Source: Lolium rigidum
Taxonomy: Eukaryota; Streptophyta; Magnoliopsida; Poales; Poaceae
Length of the DNA: 64,000 bases
Direction: 5' to 3'
Assembly (NCBI RefSeq): GCF_022539505.1
Contig: NC_061509.1
Coordinates: forward strand, 210,638,254 to 210,702,253
In this document: piece after piece, positions 1 to 12,649 of the stretch
How the letters are laid out: the number at the start of each line of letters is the position of its first letter
Numbering within the stretch: the first letter of the stretch is position 1
Program-made: the position numbers and the translations under genes
Notes under the pieces: model-generated
Seen by the model: the letters and a program-made list of their open reading frames with translations, nothing else
Told to the model about the DNA's origin: nothing
Databases searched by the model: none

Positions 1-1747
1 GAAAACAAAAAAATTCCTACCGCGATAACGCAATCCAAGCCAAGATGCAATCTAGAAGATGGGAGCAACGAGGGGATGAATGAGACTAACCCTTGAAGAT
101 TTCCAAAGCCTACAAGAGGAGGCTCTCGTTGCTGCGGTAGACGATCACTTGCCGCTTTCAAAAGCGCGTAGAAGATCTTGACGGTGCCACAATCGGGCAG
201 CACCTCCGTACTCAATCACACGTTCGGTGTTGATGACGACGTCCTTCTCCCCATTCCAGCGGGCAGCGTAAGTAGTAGATCCTCTTTGGAATCCCGACAG
301 CATGACGGCGTGGTGGCGGTGGTGGTGGAGAACTCCGACAGGGCTTCGCCTAAGCGTATGCGGGAGTTGTATGTGGAGGAGAGGTTGCTAGGGTTTGGGA
401 GAGGGGGCTTGGGCGCCGGCCCTCAAAGGGGTGCGGCCAAGGTGGTGGAAAGAGTGGCCGGCCAGCCCCTCCACTCCTCTCTTTATATAGGTGGAAGCCC
501 CAAGGATTATGTCAAAAGTCTCCGAATAAGACCCCAACATAAAACCTTCCATATGACCAAACCTAGGGGGAGTGGGACTCCCCCCTTTCCTTTGGTGGGG
601 TGGCCGGCCACCATGGGGAGGAGTCCACTTGGGACTCCTCCTCCCTTAGGCTGGCCGGCCAAGGTGGGTGGAGTCCCTCTGAGACTCCAGCTTCCATGCT
701 GATTTCTTCCGGACTCTTCTAGAACCTTCTAGAACCTTCCAGAAAAAATACCGGATCATTTTCAAACCTAGAAAATGACTTCCTATATATGAATCTTATT
801 CTCCGGACCATTCCGGACCTCCTCGTGATGTCCTGGATCCCATCCGAGACTCCGAACAAAACTTCAAACTCCATCCCATATTCCATATCTACTTAAACGA
901 CATCAAATCGTAAGTGTGTCACCCTACGGTTCGCGAACTATGTAGACATGGTTGAGACCTCTCTCTGACCAATAACCAATAGCGGGATCTGGAGATCCAT
1001 AATGGCTCCCACATATTCAACGATAACTTTATTGATCGACTGAACCATTTACATATGATACCGATTCCCTTTGTCACGCGATATTTTAATTGTCCGAGGT
1101 TTGATCATCGGTATCTCTATACCTTGTTCAACCTCGTCTCCTGACAAGTACTCTTTACTCGTACCGTGGTATGTGGTCTCTTATGAACCATTCATATGCT
1201 TGCAAGCTAATTAGACACCATTCCACCGAGAGGGCCCAGAGTATATCTATCCGTCATCGGGATGGACAAATCTCACTGTTGATCCATATGCCTCAACTCA
1301 TACTCTCCAGATACTTAATCCCACCTTTATAACCACCCATTTACGCAGTGGCGTTTGATGTAATCAAAGTACCCTTCCGGTATAAGTGATTTACATGATC
1401 TCATGATCGAAGGACTAGGTAACTATGTATCGAAAGCTTATAGCAAAAAACTTAATGACGTGATCTTATGCTACGCTTAATTGGGTGTGTCCATTATATC
1501 ATTCACATAATGACATAACCTTGTTATTAATAACATCCAATGTTCATGATCATGAAACGATGATCATCTATTAATCAACAAGCTAGTTATACAAGAGGCT
1601 TACTAGGGACTCCTTGTTGTTCACATAACACACATGTATCAATGTTTCGGTTAATACAATTATAGCATGGTATGTAAACATTGTCATAAACTCAAAGACA
1701 TATTATAATAACCATTTTATTATTGCCTCTTGGGCATATCTCCAACA
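1..1747 (-). mobile_element. LTR 1 of Angela/BARE-type Copia array (3' LTR of left unit)
   Basis: Read on the minus strand it starts TGTTGGAGATATGCCC at 1747 and runs off the left window edge. Alignment with the LTR at 6774-8529 shows that only about 19 bases of its end are missing. A purine-rich tract lies just outside it at 1748-1763, which marks it as the 3' LTR of a minus-strand element. A TATA motif (TATATAAAG, minus) sits at 481-489. The start sequence and later tRNA-Met primer site are those of the grass BARE/WIS/Angela Copia group. The open frames in it are chance frames; the longest (178-702, plus) runs antisense to the element. Confidence 0.9.
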
Positions 1748-1763
1748 GTCTCTCACTTGCACT
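1748..1763 (-). other. Polypurine tract, left Copia unit
   Basis: On the minus strand this reads as the purine-rich stretch AGTGCAAGTGAGAGAC directly before the LTR start TGTTGG. It would prime plus-strand DNA synthesis. The same site recurs at 8530-8545 next to the middle LTR, slightly changed. Confidence 0.75.
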
Positions 1764-1789
1764 AGAGTCAATAATCTAGTTTACATTTG

Positions 1790-4330
1790 TAAAGATATAA
1801 CACCTTGGTCTTCCGGTGTTTTATCATGTTTTGCTCACGGGAGAGGTTTTAGTCAACGGATCTGACACAATCAGAAACGTATGTATTTTGTAATTCATTT
1901 GCGTCTCAACGCATCACTCATTTCCAAATGAGTCGGCATTAAATATGTTTGGTCTTCTGGTGGAACCTTAATTCCGCGGTCTGAAAATATGTCACTAATA
2001 TTGTCATACACAATATAGCCTCAAAGTTCTGACACTATCAGAACTACACCAAGTTCTCAAAGAACCTCTTGACTTAACATCCTCAGTCATTGTCAAAACA
2101 ATGACATACTCTGCCTTCGTTTGTAGAATCCATCACAATATTTAGAATTCATCTAAATCTAGCATAGACAACTTCTAGCTCACTGTGCTACCTTTTAAAA
2201 ACAACACTTAGCCTAATTTGAGATTGAAATTTTATATGTGACAAAACCAATATCGGTGCAACATCTTACATCGATTTGTTTGTCATTTCTCCATACAAAA
2301 CTTTATATATCCTTGGTTCTTCTTAAGTACTCAAGAATATTCTTACTGTTTTTCAATGATCATCACATGAATCATTCTGGTACATGCTCATAACATTTTA
2401 GAGCACAGGACATCTGATTTTTGTACATATTATTCGTGATCTAAAATCACTCATGTGTTTTTACTCATTGAGTGTCAGATACACTCAAGTCTTGTTAAAC
2501 CTTCACATAACAAGAACATTTTCTTAATATTTCTATATTGAACTACTTCAATATCCATTCTATGTACTTTGACTTAAACTTATTATGTGTTTCAATCTAT
2601 CTTCATAGATCTTGACACAATTTTTGTTTCAATCCATATCCTTTCATTAAAGTTAATTCTCAATGAAACCTTTTAATCAAGTATATAATTACATAATTTA
2701 TAACCAACTATATGTCATCTACACAAAGTATTATAAATATGTCTTAGCGCTCCCACTTAATTTCTTGCAAATGCAAGCCTCTTCATCGTCTCTGATGAAA
2801 TCAAAAAACTCTTTGACTATTTCATCCGGTGAAGATTCCAACTCCGTAATACTTACTTCATCCAATTGAAGTTCGTATATCTATCTAGTATTCCATGGAC
2901 TAGCAAAACTCTTGGTTTGTATCTTGTATACACCTTTAATACACACTTCTGTTAAGTAATGTATTTTTCCATCCTACTAGCATATCTCATGAAAGAAATA
3001 TGTAGCGATCACTAGAATAATCCACATAGACTATAAGCATTGCTACGGAAGATCTAATCTTATCGTAGTCAACTCTTTGAACTTTGTCGTAAACAATTTT
3101 TCGATAAGTCGAGCTTCTTCAAGGATATTCCATCCAAGTCCATCAATTTTATAGATCCATTTACTTTCAAAAAAGTATTCATCTATCATGGATTTCATGG
3201 CACATGGCCATTTTAACGGAGTTAGGGCCCATCATAACTTCTTTGTTTGTAGTTGGTTTATCATTGTTCAAAATCAATCCTTTGTCCACAAATCATTTAT
3301 TTGATCACAAAGTAAACCATACCTACAAGGTTCAATAAGTACTTCGATCTCCATGGCTAAAACACTTTGTAGTCATGGAAGCCATGATCGTCGTGGCCGC
3401 TTCCGGAACCAATTTTCGATGATGCACTACTCTGATCATTATGCTCAGGTTCATAAACCTTATCAAGTTCTATTGTCCTCCCACTCAAATACTTCGCTAG
3501 AAAAAAAATTCTTGGAAATAAGCAAGTAACATTAACAAACACTTTTGTCTTTTACTTCATAGTGAAAAGAATTCCCAATCATTTCTCTGGGATAACTAAC
3601 AAAGACATTCATCCGATTTGGGTTGTAAACTTATTTACTTATGCTATGCATGCCAAAATTTAAGAAAGGACTATAAGGGTTTGTACCCATGCCATAACTC
3701 GTATGGTGTCATTTCAACGGATTATGATGATGCTCTATTCAGTGTAAAAGCGGTAGTCTATAAAGCATGTGGCATCAATATTTTATCTCATCATTGACCC
3801 AACAAGGTTTGGATACTTCTCCCGGATACTCCATCATCACTATGATACTCCAAGAAACGTGAGTTGTAGAACAATTTCATAACTCTCTTAGATGTTCGCT
3901 AAAACTCATAATTCAAATATTTCCACCATGATCCAATCATAGATATTTGACTTTTCTATTACGATGATTTCCACTTCATGCTGAATTTTATTTGAATCCA
4001 TTCAAATGTTTCAAACTTCTTCCTTATCGAATATATCCACATTTATATACTCAATTCACTGTTTGGAAGTTTTCATGAAGTAGAAGAATCTCCCGCACAC
4101 AACTATGCCCAGTGAACCACATACATCATCATGTATGTTCCCACTAAGTTAGTTGCCCGTTCAACTCTTGGCCTATGAACGGTATTTTAGTCATTCTCTT
4201 TTAGAAAAGATTTGCAAGCGCCAAATGATTCAAAAATCAAATGACTCCAAAAATCCATTTGCATGGAGTTCCTTCATGCGTTCCTCTCTAACATGACCTA
4301 AATGGCGGTTCCACAAATAAGTGGAATTCA
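1790..4330 (-). pseudogene. Decayed Copia polyprotein (integrase, RT, RNase H remnants)
   Basis: Minus-strand translation in shifting frames gives recognisable Copia blocks in the order expected for Ty1/copia pol. First comes a GAG-pre-integrase-like block (about 4330-4240) with an HLGHVREERMKELH-type motif. Then an integrase C-terminal block (about 3540-3400) contains FVNVTCLFPRIFFLAKYLSG. The reverse transcriptase entry ESKWIYK lies near 3175-3155, followed by a DDEEACICKKLSGSA block near 2790-2740. An RNase H-region block EYLRRTKD lies near 2330-2310 and an LTK-P block near 1850. Many stops and frameshifts separate them, so no protein is made. Copia is assigned from the INT-before-RT order and the LTR type. 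The same blocks, equally broken, occur in the second copy. Confidence 0.75.
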
Positions 4331-4974
4331 AATCATTTGCCTTATGGCATTTAAGCGTCAGTATTATGTGTGTGTGTTTCACCATTAAGATTTATAATAA
4401 CATATCCATCGTACATGGAGTAATGTCATAATTTGAACAACTCATTGTTTTCATTTGACCAGAGCAAAATAACAATTATTAAGTTCTTTATTATAAATTC
4501 TAAGGGCTAGGTAGAATGCCAACGACAAACATGATAACACTTTATTATGTTCCAGATGTGCATTATTACCATATTCCTTGTTAGTCACTTAGGCCATCGT
4601 ATTCTTGTATTGCGTTGTATTGTATGACATCTCATACCAACCAACCTGGTACTAATACCCAAGAATTTCATTATGTGACCAAACAAGGAATACATCCATA
4701 ACATGTATATCATTTATATACACCTGAGCTAGACTTTCTAGTCTTTTCTTTCTTTATGCCAATAATCTTTTGTAGTTTCTCTTTTAGCTTTCCTCATTAT
4801 TCAGAAAAACACTTCAAGATCAATAACTTCTAGGTTTGTTGGTCAAATACCAATAACCTTGAGGTTCTTACTTTGAAGTTGATCATCATATGAAAAGTGT
4901 TCCGGATTTCACTATTAGTAACCTTTTAATATGATGAAAAATTTCATTCATAATTTTATCCATTATATCATGAC

Positions 4975-6110
4975 GACTTTTCGAGACCATGTCTGTACAT
5001 GCTAGGCTCGTAAAGTATAACCTCAGTATTCGCATGTGCAAATCTGTCTTGTACCCGTTGTATGCACACGTAGAATCTATAACACCCGATCATCACATGA
5101 TGCTTCGAAACTACGAGTCTTAGCAATGGTGCATACTAAGGACGATCACTTCATGGATATGCGAATATCGTTAGTGCCCCAATAGTTGGAGGATTGGGAC
5201 GCCTTGCGTCTTCAACCTTTGTACATTCCCATAAAACTTATGAGTTTATGTAGTCTCACCAAATTATATTCTATCATCTTGCAATAAGGTCTTAGATATC
5301 ACATATATCTCATACCTTGATTATTTCTGAAAACTAAATTTTCAGCTCCTTACTTTTCAAACAGATTTGAACTTCAAGTTTCGCAGAGACAAGATAACTT
5401 TAGGTACTAATTGAAACCATAGTTCTTTGAATCAACAATGTGAGGTTTACTAAAAGTTTGCAATAGGACTTAATCATTTCTTGATCCTTTAACAATACGA
5501 TACCAGATCAGTAAAGTTTATTTGTCAGATTTAACAGTATTTCTATCTCAATAACAAGACTAGCACTTGGTAGAAAACGGATGCCAATACTACAAAATTA
5601 ATTCAAAATACTACTCAGACTATGTTTATGATATATAGTTCATGTTTTAATCTAATTACTAATGAACTTCCACTTAATACAACATCCCTCATAGTTGTTA
5701 AGTGGTACACGATCCACATCCACTACACCAAAACCGATCATCACGTGAGATGATGTAGCTTCAATGGTGAACATCAACATGTTGATCATATCATCCATAT
5801 GACTTGTGTTCAACCTTTCGGTTTCCGTTGTCCCGAGGCCATGTCTGTACATGCTAGGCTCGTCAAGCAAACCCAAGTATTCCGCGTGTGCAACATGGCT
5901 TACACCCGTTGTATGTGAACGTTGAGTCTATCACATCCGATCATCACGAGATGCTTCAAAACGACGAACTATATCAACGGTGCATACGAGGGGAGAACAC
6001 TTTATTATCTTGATATTAATGTGAGGGATCATCTTATAATGCTACCGTCGCGTTCTAAGCAAAATAAGATGCATAAAGGATTAACGTCACATGCAATTCA
6101 TATGTGATAT
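4975..6110 (-). repeat. Duplicated block in the Copia leader
   Basis: Two imperfect direct copies, about 4980-5175 and 5835-6005, share CATGTCTGTACATGCTAGG, an ACCCGTTGTATG segment, a CCGATCATCAC segment and a GGTGCATAC segment. The same pair is present in the right unit (about 18050-18235 and 18900-19070). It lies upstream of the pol remnants, where gag would be expected. I see no coding function for it. Confidence 0.6.
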
Positions 6111-6759
6111 GATATGGCCCTTTAGTCTTTGCACCTTCGATCTTCATCTCCAAAGCACGGACATGATCTCCATCATCAACGGGCATGATCTCCATCATCG
6201 TCGGTGTAGCGTCAAGGTCCATGGCGCCGTCTTCATGGTTGTTCGCCTCATGTAGAAACTATTACAACTATTTTGAAATACTACTCAACATGAAATTTAA
6301 AGACAACCATAAGGCTCCTGCCGGTTGCCACAATACAATAATGATCATCTCATACATATTCATCATCACATCATGGCCATATCACATCACCAAACCCTGC
6401 AAAAACAAGTTAGACGTCTCTAATTTGGTTTGCATATTTTACGTGGTTTAGGGTTTTCGAGTAAGATCCAATCTACCTACGAACATGAAACACAACGGTG
6501 ATACTAGTGTTGTCAATAGAAAGAGTAAATTGAATCTTCACTATGGTGGGAGAGACAGACACCCGCAAAGCCACTTGTGCAATACAAGTTGCATGTCGAA
6601 CGTGGAGCAAGTCTCATGAACGCGGTCATGTAAAGTTAGCCCGAGCCGCTTCATCCCACCATGCCACAAAGATGCAAAGTACTCGAACTAAAGACAACAA
6701 AGCATCAACGCCCACAAAACAATTGTGTTCTACTCGTGCAACCATCTATGCATAGACAC

Positions 6760-6773
6760 GGCTCTGATACCAC
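6760..6773 (-). other. Primer binding site (tRNA-iMet type), LTR 2
   Basis: On the minus strand GTGGTATCAGAGCC directly follows the LTR end ...CCCTTCA. TGGTATCAGAGC is the complement of the 3' end of plant initiator tRNA-Met and is the usual primer site of Copia elements. Confidence 0.9.
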
Positions 6774-8529
6774 TGAAGGGATTCGAAGCATAGAAAACAA
6801 AAAAATTCCTACCGCGAGAACGCAATCCAAGCCAAGATGCAATCTAGAAGATGGGAGCAACGAGGGGATGAACAAGACTAACCCTTGAAGATTTCCAATG
6901 CCTACAAGAGGAGGCTCTCGTTGCTGCGGTAGACGATCACTTGCCGCTTTCAAAAGCGCGTAGAAGATCTTGACGGTGCCACAATCGGGCAGCACCTCCG
7001 TACTCACTCACACGTTCGGTGTTGATGACGACGTCCTTCTCCCCGTTCCATCAGGCAGCGGAAGTGGTAGATCCTCTTTGGAATCCCGACAGCACGATGG
7101 CGTGGTGGCGGTGGTGGTGGAGAAGTCCGGCAGGGCTTCGCCTAAGCGTATGCGGGAGTTGTATGTGGAGGAGAGGTAGCTAGGGTTTGGGAGAGGGGGC
7201 TTGGGCTCCGGCCCTCAAAGGGGTGCGGCCAAGGTGGTGGCAAGAGTGGCCGACCAGCCCCTCCCATCCTCTCTTTATATAGGTGGAAGCCCCAAGGATT
7301 AGGTCAAAAGTCTCCGAATAAGACCCCAACATAAAACCTTCCATATGACCAAACCTAGGGGGAGTGGGACTCCCCCCTTTCCTTCGGTGGGGTGGATGGC
7401 CACCATGGGGAGGAGTCCACTTGGGACTCCTCCTCCCTTAGGCTGGCCAGCCAAGGTGGGTGGAGTCCCAGAGGGACTCCACCTTCCATGCTGATTTCTT
7501 CCGGACTCTTCTAGAACCTTCCAGAAAAAATACCGGATCATTTTCAAACCTAGAAAATGACTTCCTATATATGAAACTTATTCTCCGGACCATTCCGGAC
7601 CTCCTCGTGATGTCCTGGATCCCATCCGAGACTCCGAACAAAACTTCAAACTCCATCCCATATTCCATATCTACTTAAACGACATCAAATCTTAAGTGTG
7701 TCACCCTACGGTTCGCGAACTATGTAGACATGGTTGAGACCTCTCTCTGACCAATAACCAATAGCGGGATCCGGAGATCCATAATGGCTCCCACATATTC
7801 AACGATGACTTTAGTGATCGATCGAACCATTTACATATGATACCGATTCCCTTTGTCACGCGATATTTTACTTGTCCGAGGTTTGATCATCGGTATCTCT
7901 ATACCTTGTTCAACCTCGTCTCCTGACAAGTACTCTTTACTCGTACCGTGGTATGTGGTCTCTTATAAACCATTCATATGCTTGCAAGCTAATTAGACGA
8001 CATTCCACCGAGAGGGCCCAGAGTATATCTATCCGTCATAGGGATGGACAAATCTCACTGTTGATCCATATGCCTCAACTCATACTTTCCAGATACTTAA
8101 TCCCACCTTTATAACCACCCATTTACGCAGTGGCGTTTGATGTAATCAAAGTACCCTTCCGGTATAAGTGATTTACATGATCTCATGATCGAAGGACTAG
8201 GTAACTATGTATCGAAAGCTTATAGCAAAAAACTTAATGACGTGATCTTATGCTACGCTTAATTGGATGTGTCCATTATATCATTCACATAATGACATAA
8301 CCTTGTTATTAATAACATCCAATGTTCATGATCATGAAACGATGATCATCTATTAATGAAGAAGCTAGTTATACAAGAGGCTTACTAGGGACTCCTTGTT
8401 GTTCACATAACACACATGTATCAATGTTTCAGTTAATACAATTATAGCATGGTATGTAAACATTATCATAAACTCAAAGATATATTATAATAACCATTTT
8501 ATTATTGCCTCTTGGGCATATCTCCAACA
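6774..8529 (-). mobile_element. LTR 2, middle LTR shared by two Copia units
   Basis: Complete 1756-bp LTR, TG...CA ended, minus strand. On its left side lies a primer binding site (6760-6773) and on its right side a polypurine tract followed by a second internal domain. It therefore serves as 5' LTR of the left unit and 3' LTR of the right unit. A TATA motif (TATATAAAG, minus) is at 7273-7281. It is closely similar to LTR 1 and LTR 3 over full length. Confidence 0.9.
7273..7281 (-). promoter_or_regulatory. TATA box of Copia LTR 2
   Basis: Minus-strand CTATATAAAGAG, in the downstream half of the LTR as expected for the U3/R border. Equivalent sites lie at 481-489 and 20338-20346. Confidence 0.55.
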
Positions 8530-10115
8530 GTCTTCCACTTGCACTAGAGTCAATAATCTAGTTTACATTTGTAAAGATATAACACCTTGGTCTTCCGGTG
8601 TTTTATCATGTTTTGCTCACGGAGAGGTTTTAGTCAACGGATCTGACACGCTCAGAAACGTATGTATTTTGTAATTCATTTGCGTCTCAACGCATCACTC
8701 ATTTCCAAATGAGTCAGCATTAAATATGTTTGGTCTTCTGGTGGAACCTTAATTCCGCGGTCTGAAAATATGTCACTAATATTTTCATACACAATATAGC
8801 TTCAAAGTTCTGACACTATCGGAACTACACCAAGTTCTCAAAGAACCTCTTGACTTAACATTTTCAGTCATTGTCAAAACAATGACATACTCTGCCTTCG
8901 TTTGTAGAATCCGTCACAATATTTAGAATTCATCTAAATCTAGCATAGACAACTTCTAGCTCATTGTGCTACCTTTTAAAAACAACACTTAGCCTAATTT
9001 GAGATTGAAATTTTATATGTGCCAAAACCAATATCGGTGCAACATCTTACAGCGATTTGTTTGTCATTTCTCCATACAAAACTTTATATATCCTTGGTTC
9101 TTCTTAAGTACTCAAGAATATTCTTACTGTTTTTCAATGATCATCACATGAATCATTCTGGTACATGCTCATAACATTTTAGAGCACAGGACATCTGATT
9201 TTTGTACATATTATTCGTGATCTAAAATCACTCATGTGTTTTTACTCATTGAGTGTCAGATACACTCAAGTCTTGTTAAACCTTCACATAACAAGAACAT
9301 TTTCTTAATATTTCTATATTGAACTACTACAATATCCATTCTATGTACTTTGACTTAAACTTATTATGTGTTTCAATCTATCTTAATAGATCTTGACACT
9401 AATTTTGTTTCAGTCCATATCCTTTCATTAAAGTTAATTCTCAATGAAACCTTTTAATCAAGTATATAATTACATCATTTATAACCAACTATATGTCATC
9501 TACACAAAGTATTATAAATATGTCTCAGCGCTCCCACTTAATTTCTTGCAAATGCAAGCCTCTTCATCATCTCTGATGAAATCAAAAAACTCTTTGACTA
9601 TTTCATCCGGTGAAGATTCCAACTCCGTGATACTTACTTCATCCAATTGAAGTTCGTATATCTATCTAGTATTCCATGGACTAGCAAAACTCTTGGTTTG
9701 TATCTTGTATACACCTTTAATACACACTTCTGCTAAGTAATGTATTTTGCCATCCTACTAGCATATCTCATAAAAGAAATATGTAGCGATTACTAGAATA
9801 ATCCACATAGACTATAAGCATTGCTACGGAAGATCTAATCTTATCGTAGTCAACTCTTTGAACTTTGTCGTAAACAATTTTTCGATAAGTCGAGCTTCTT
9901 CAAGGATATTCCATCCAAGTCCACCAATTTTATAGATCCATTTACTTTCAAACAAGTATTCATCTATCATGGATTTCATGGCACACGGCCATTTTAACAT
10001 TAACAAACACTTTTGTCTTTTACTTCATAGTGAAAAGAATTCCCAATCAATTCTCTGGGATAACTAACAAAGACATTCATCCGATTTTGGTTGTAAACTT
10101 ATTTACTTATGCTAT
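8530..10115 (-). mobile_element. Internal domain 2 of the Copia array, left part
   Basis: Repeats 1748-3645 of the first internal domain, with the polypurine tract at 8530-8545 and the same broken RT/RNase H blocks (for example at 9824-10006). Relative to copy 1 it lacks about 315 bp corresponding to 3216-3530; the join is near 9998. It is interrupted at 10115/10116 by an LTR retrotransposon, and GCTAT at 10111-10115 is the target duplication. Confidence 0.85.
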
Positions 10116-11669
10116 TGATACGTCTCCAACGTATCTATAATTTCTGATGTTCCATGTTTGTTATATGACAATACCTACATGTTTTATACATACTTTATGT
10201 CATATTTATGCATTTTCCGGAACTAACCTATTGACAAGATGCCGAAGTGCCAGTTCCTGTTTTCTGCTGTTTTTGGTTTCAGAAATCCTAGTAAGGAAAT
10301 ATTCTCAGAATTGGATGAAATCAACGCCCAGAACCTTATAATTCCACGAAGCTTCCAGAACACCCGAGAGGGACCAGAGGAGAGCCACAGGCCCACCACA
10401 CGTTTGGCCGGCGCGGCCCAAGGGGGGGCGCGCCCCCCTACTGTGAGGGGGCCCCAGACCCCTTCCGACTCCGTTTCTCCGCCTATTTAAGCCGTCCTGA
10501 CCTAAAAACTTCGGACGAATAAGCCACGGTATGAGAAACCTTCCAGAGCCGCCGCCATCGCGAAGCCAAGATCTGGGGGATAGGAATCTCTGTTCCGGCA
10601 CGCCGCCGGGATGGGGAAGTGCCCCCGGAAGGCCTCTCCATCGACACCACCGCCATCTTCATCACCGCTGCTGTCTCCCATGAGGAGGGAGTAGTTCTCC
10701 ATAGAGGCTAAGGGCTGTACCGGTAGCTATGTGGTTAATCTCTCTCCCATGTACTTCAATACAATGATCTCATGAGCTGCCTTACATGATTGAGATTCAT
10801 ATGATGAGCTTTGTATCACTATTAATCTATGTGCTACTCTAGTGATGTTACTAAAGTACTCTATTCCTCCTCCATGATGTAATGGTGACAGTGTGTGCAT
10901 CATGTAGTACTTGGCGTAGTTTATGATTGTGATCTCTTGTAGATTATGAAGTTAACTATTACTATGATGGTATTGATGTGATCTATTCCTCCTTTCATAG
11001 TATGATCGTGATAGTGTGCATGCTATGTTAGTACTCGGTATAATTGCGTTGGTCTATCATGCACTCTAAGGTTATTTAAATATGAATATCGAATGTTGTG
11101 GAGCTTGTTAACTCCGGCATTGAGGTGCTCTTGTAGCCCTACACAATTAATGGTGTTCATCATCCAACAAGAGAGTGTAGAGTGGTTTTATTATGTGATC
11201 AATGTTGAGAGTGTCCACTAGTGAAAGTATGATCCCTAGGCCTTGTTTTCGAATAGAAAAGCTACACCACAAAGATTCCTATCTCCCACGTCAACTGCAC
11301 GCCAGCAAGCATTTTCTGGCGCCGTTGTCACTGTTTGTTTCATCGTTCCACCGCATGTTTACTCGCTGCCATATTTTATTCAGATTGCTATTACCACTCA
11401 TATACATCCATATTACTTGCATTTTACTATCTCTTCGCCGAACTAGTGCACCTATACATCTGACAAGTGTATTGGGTGTGTTGGGGACACAAGATACTTC
11501 TTGCATTGTGATCGCAGGGTTGCTTGAGAGGGATATCTTTAACCTCTTCCTCCCCGAGTTCGATAAACCTTGGGTGATCCACTTAAGGGAAAACTTGCTG
11601 CTGTTCTACAAACCTCTGCTCTTGGAGGCCCAACACTGTCTACAGGAAAAGAAGTGTGAGTAGACATCA
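10116..11669 (+). repeat. 5' LTR of E1
   Basis: Starts TGATACGTCTCCAACGTATC, whose first bases form a short inverted repeat (GATACGT/ACGTATC), and ends ...GTAGACATCA. A TATA-like CTATTTAA is at 10483-10490 after a GC-rich U3. The open frames in it are not supported as genes. Confidence 0.92.
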
Positions 11670-11679
11670 AGCTATTTTC

Positions 11680-11697
11680 TGGCACCGTTGCCGGGGA
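11680..11697 (+). other. Primer binding site of E1 (tRNA-Asp type)
   Basis: TGGCACCGTTGCCGGGGA, ten bases after the LTR end, matches the complement of the plant tRNA-Asp 3' end (...CCCCGGCAACGGCGCCA) except one base. A weaker second copy (CTGGTACCGTTG) follows about 70 bp downstream. Confidence 0.75.
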
Positions 11698-11838
11698 GGA
11701 AAGGTAAAAGGCATTCACACTCCGGTCCCAGGTAACTAAGTTATTTTCTGGTACCGTTGTAAGTGCTCGAAGCTATTTCCTTTAGATCCTGCAATTGCAT
11801 CTTTTTGTTTCTTGTTTTTATTTCACTAGTTAGGCATA

Positions 11839-12645
11839 ATGGAAAGCAACATGGAGCTTTTTAATCTATTTCCTGAGTTAAGACATGTATTGTTTGCTGC
11901 GAAAATTAAAAAACCTATGGAATCTTATTTGCATGCTAGTAGCAATGATATTAGTATGAACGCTTTGAACACAATTGTTGCTAATACTATGGAAAATTCT
12001 AAGCTTGGGGAAGCTGGTTTTGATGAGCATGATATTTTTAGCCCCCAAGCATTGAGGAGAAAATTTTCTTTGATGATACTTTGCCTCCTATTTATGATGA
12101 TTATAATGGTAGTGGTCTTTTGGTGCCACCTACTATGGAGAGTAAATTTTATTATGATGATACTATGCCTCCTACACTTGATGAGAATAATAATGATAGC
12201 TACTTTGTTGAATTTGCTCCCACTACAATTAATAAGAATGACCATGCTTATGTTGGGAGTAGTGATAATTTTATGCATATAGCTCATGATAAGAATGTTT
12301 CATTTGATAGTTATATTGTTGAGTTTGTTCATGATGCTACTGAAAATCTTTATGAGAGAGGAAAATATGGTTGTAGAAGTTTTCATGTTACTAAAACACC
12401 TCTCTATATGCTGAAATTTTTGAAGTTACACTTGTTTCATCTCTCTATGCTTGTTGCATTATGCTTCATGAATTTTTTTATTTACAAGATTCCTTTTCAT
12501 AGGAAGTGAGTTAGGCTTAAATTTGTTTTGAATTTGCTTCTTGATGCTCTCTTTTGCTTCAACTCTTATTTCTTGTGAGTGCATCATTAAAACTGCTGAG
12601 CCCATCTTAATGGCTATAAAGAAAGCACTTCTTGGGAGATAACCC
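11839..12645 (+). pseudogene. Frameshifted ORF of E1, related to the E2 ORF
   Basis: The reading frame starts ATGGAAAGCAAC at 11839. Compared with the intact 254-residue frame of element E2 (31114-31878) it loses a base near 12043, so the reading continues from 12081 to 12509 in another frame and later in a third. Shared features are the NTIVAN.MENSKLG block, the PPIYDDY/PPTME repeats, a NNNDSYFVEFAPTTINKND block and a hydrophobic stretch (residues LHLFHLSMLVALCFMNFF). No known retroviral domain is recognisable. It ends in the conserved MAIKKALLGR segment near 12609-12640. Product and function are unknown. Confidence 0.6.
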
Positions 12646-12649
12646 ATAT

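Larger units (their letters stand above)
1748..6773 (-). mobile_element. Internal domain 1 of the tandem Copia array
   Basis: A 5.0-kb internal domain between LTR 1 and LTR 2, read on the minus strand: primer site at 6760-6773, long leader, remnants of integrase and reverse transcriptase/RNase H, polypurine tract at 1748-1763. I could not recognise a gag. Stop codons are frequent in all minus-strand frames, so the unit is non-coding today. It is nearly identical to the second internal domain (8530-10115 plus 16697-19838) and shares its stops. Confidence 0.85.

Noticed and set aside
178..702. 174-codon plus-strand frame
   Set aside because: Lies antisense within a Copia LTR; the homologous frames in the other two LTRs are interrupted by stops.
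10239..10490. Recurring 82-91-codon frames starting MPKCQFLFSAVFG in several LTRs
   Set aside because: They occur in all TGATACGT-type LTRs because the DNA is conserved, but frames diverge and stop in the GC-rich U3; no evidence of translation.
11925..12287. Ile-rich minus-strand frame of 120 codons
   Set aside because: Shadow of the plus-strand E1 reading frame.
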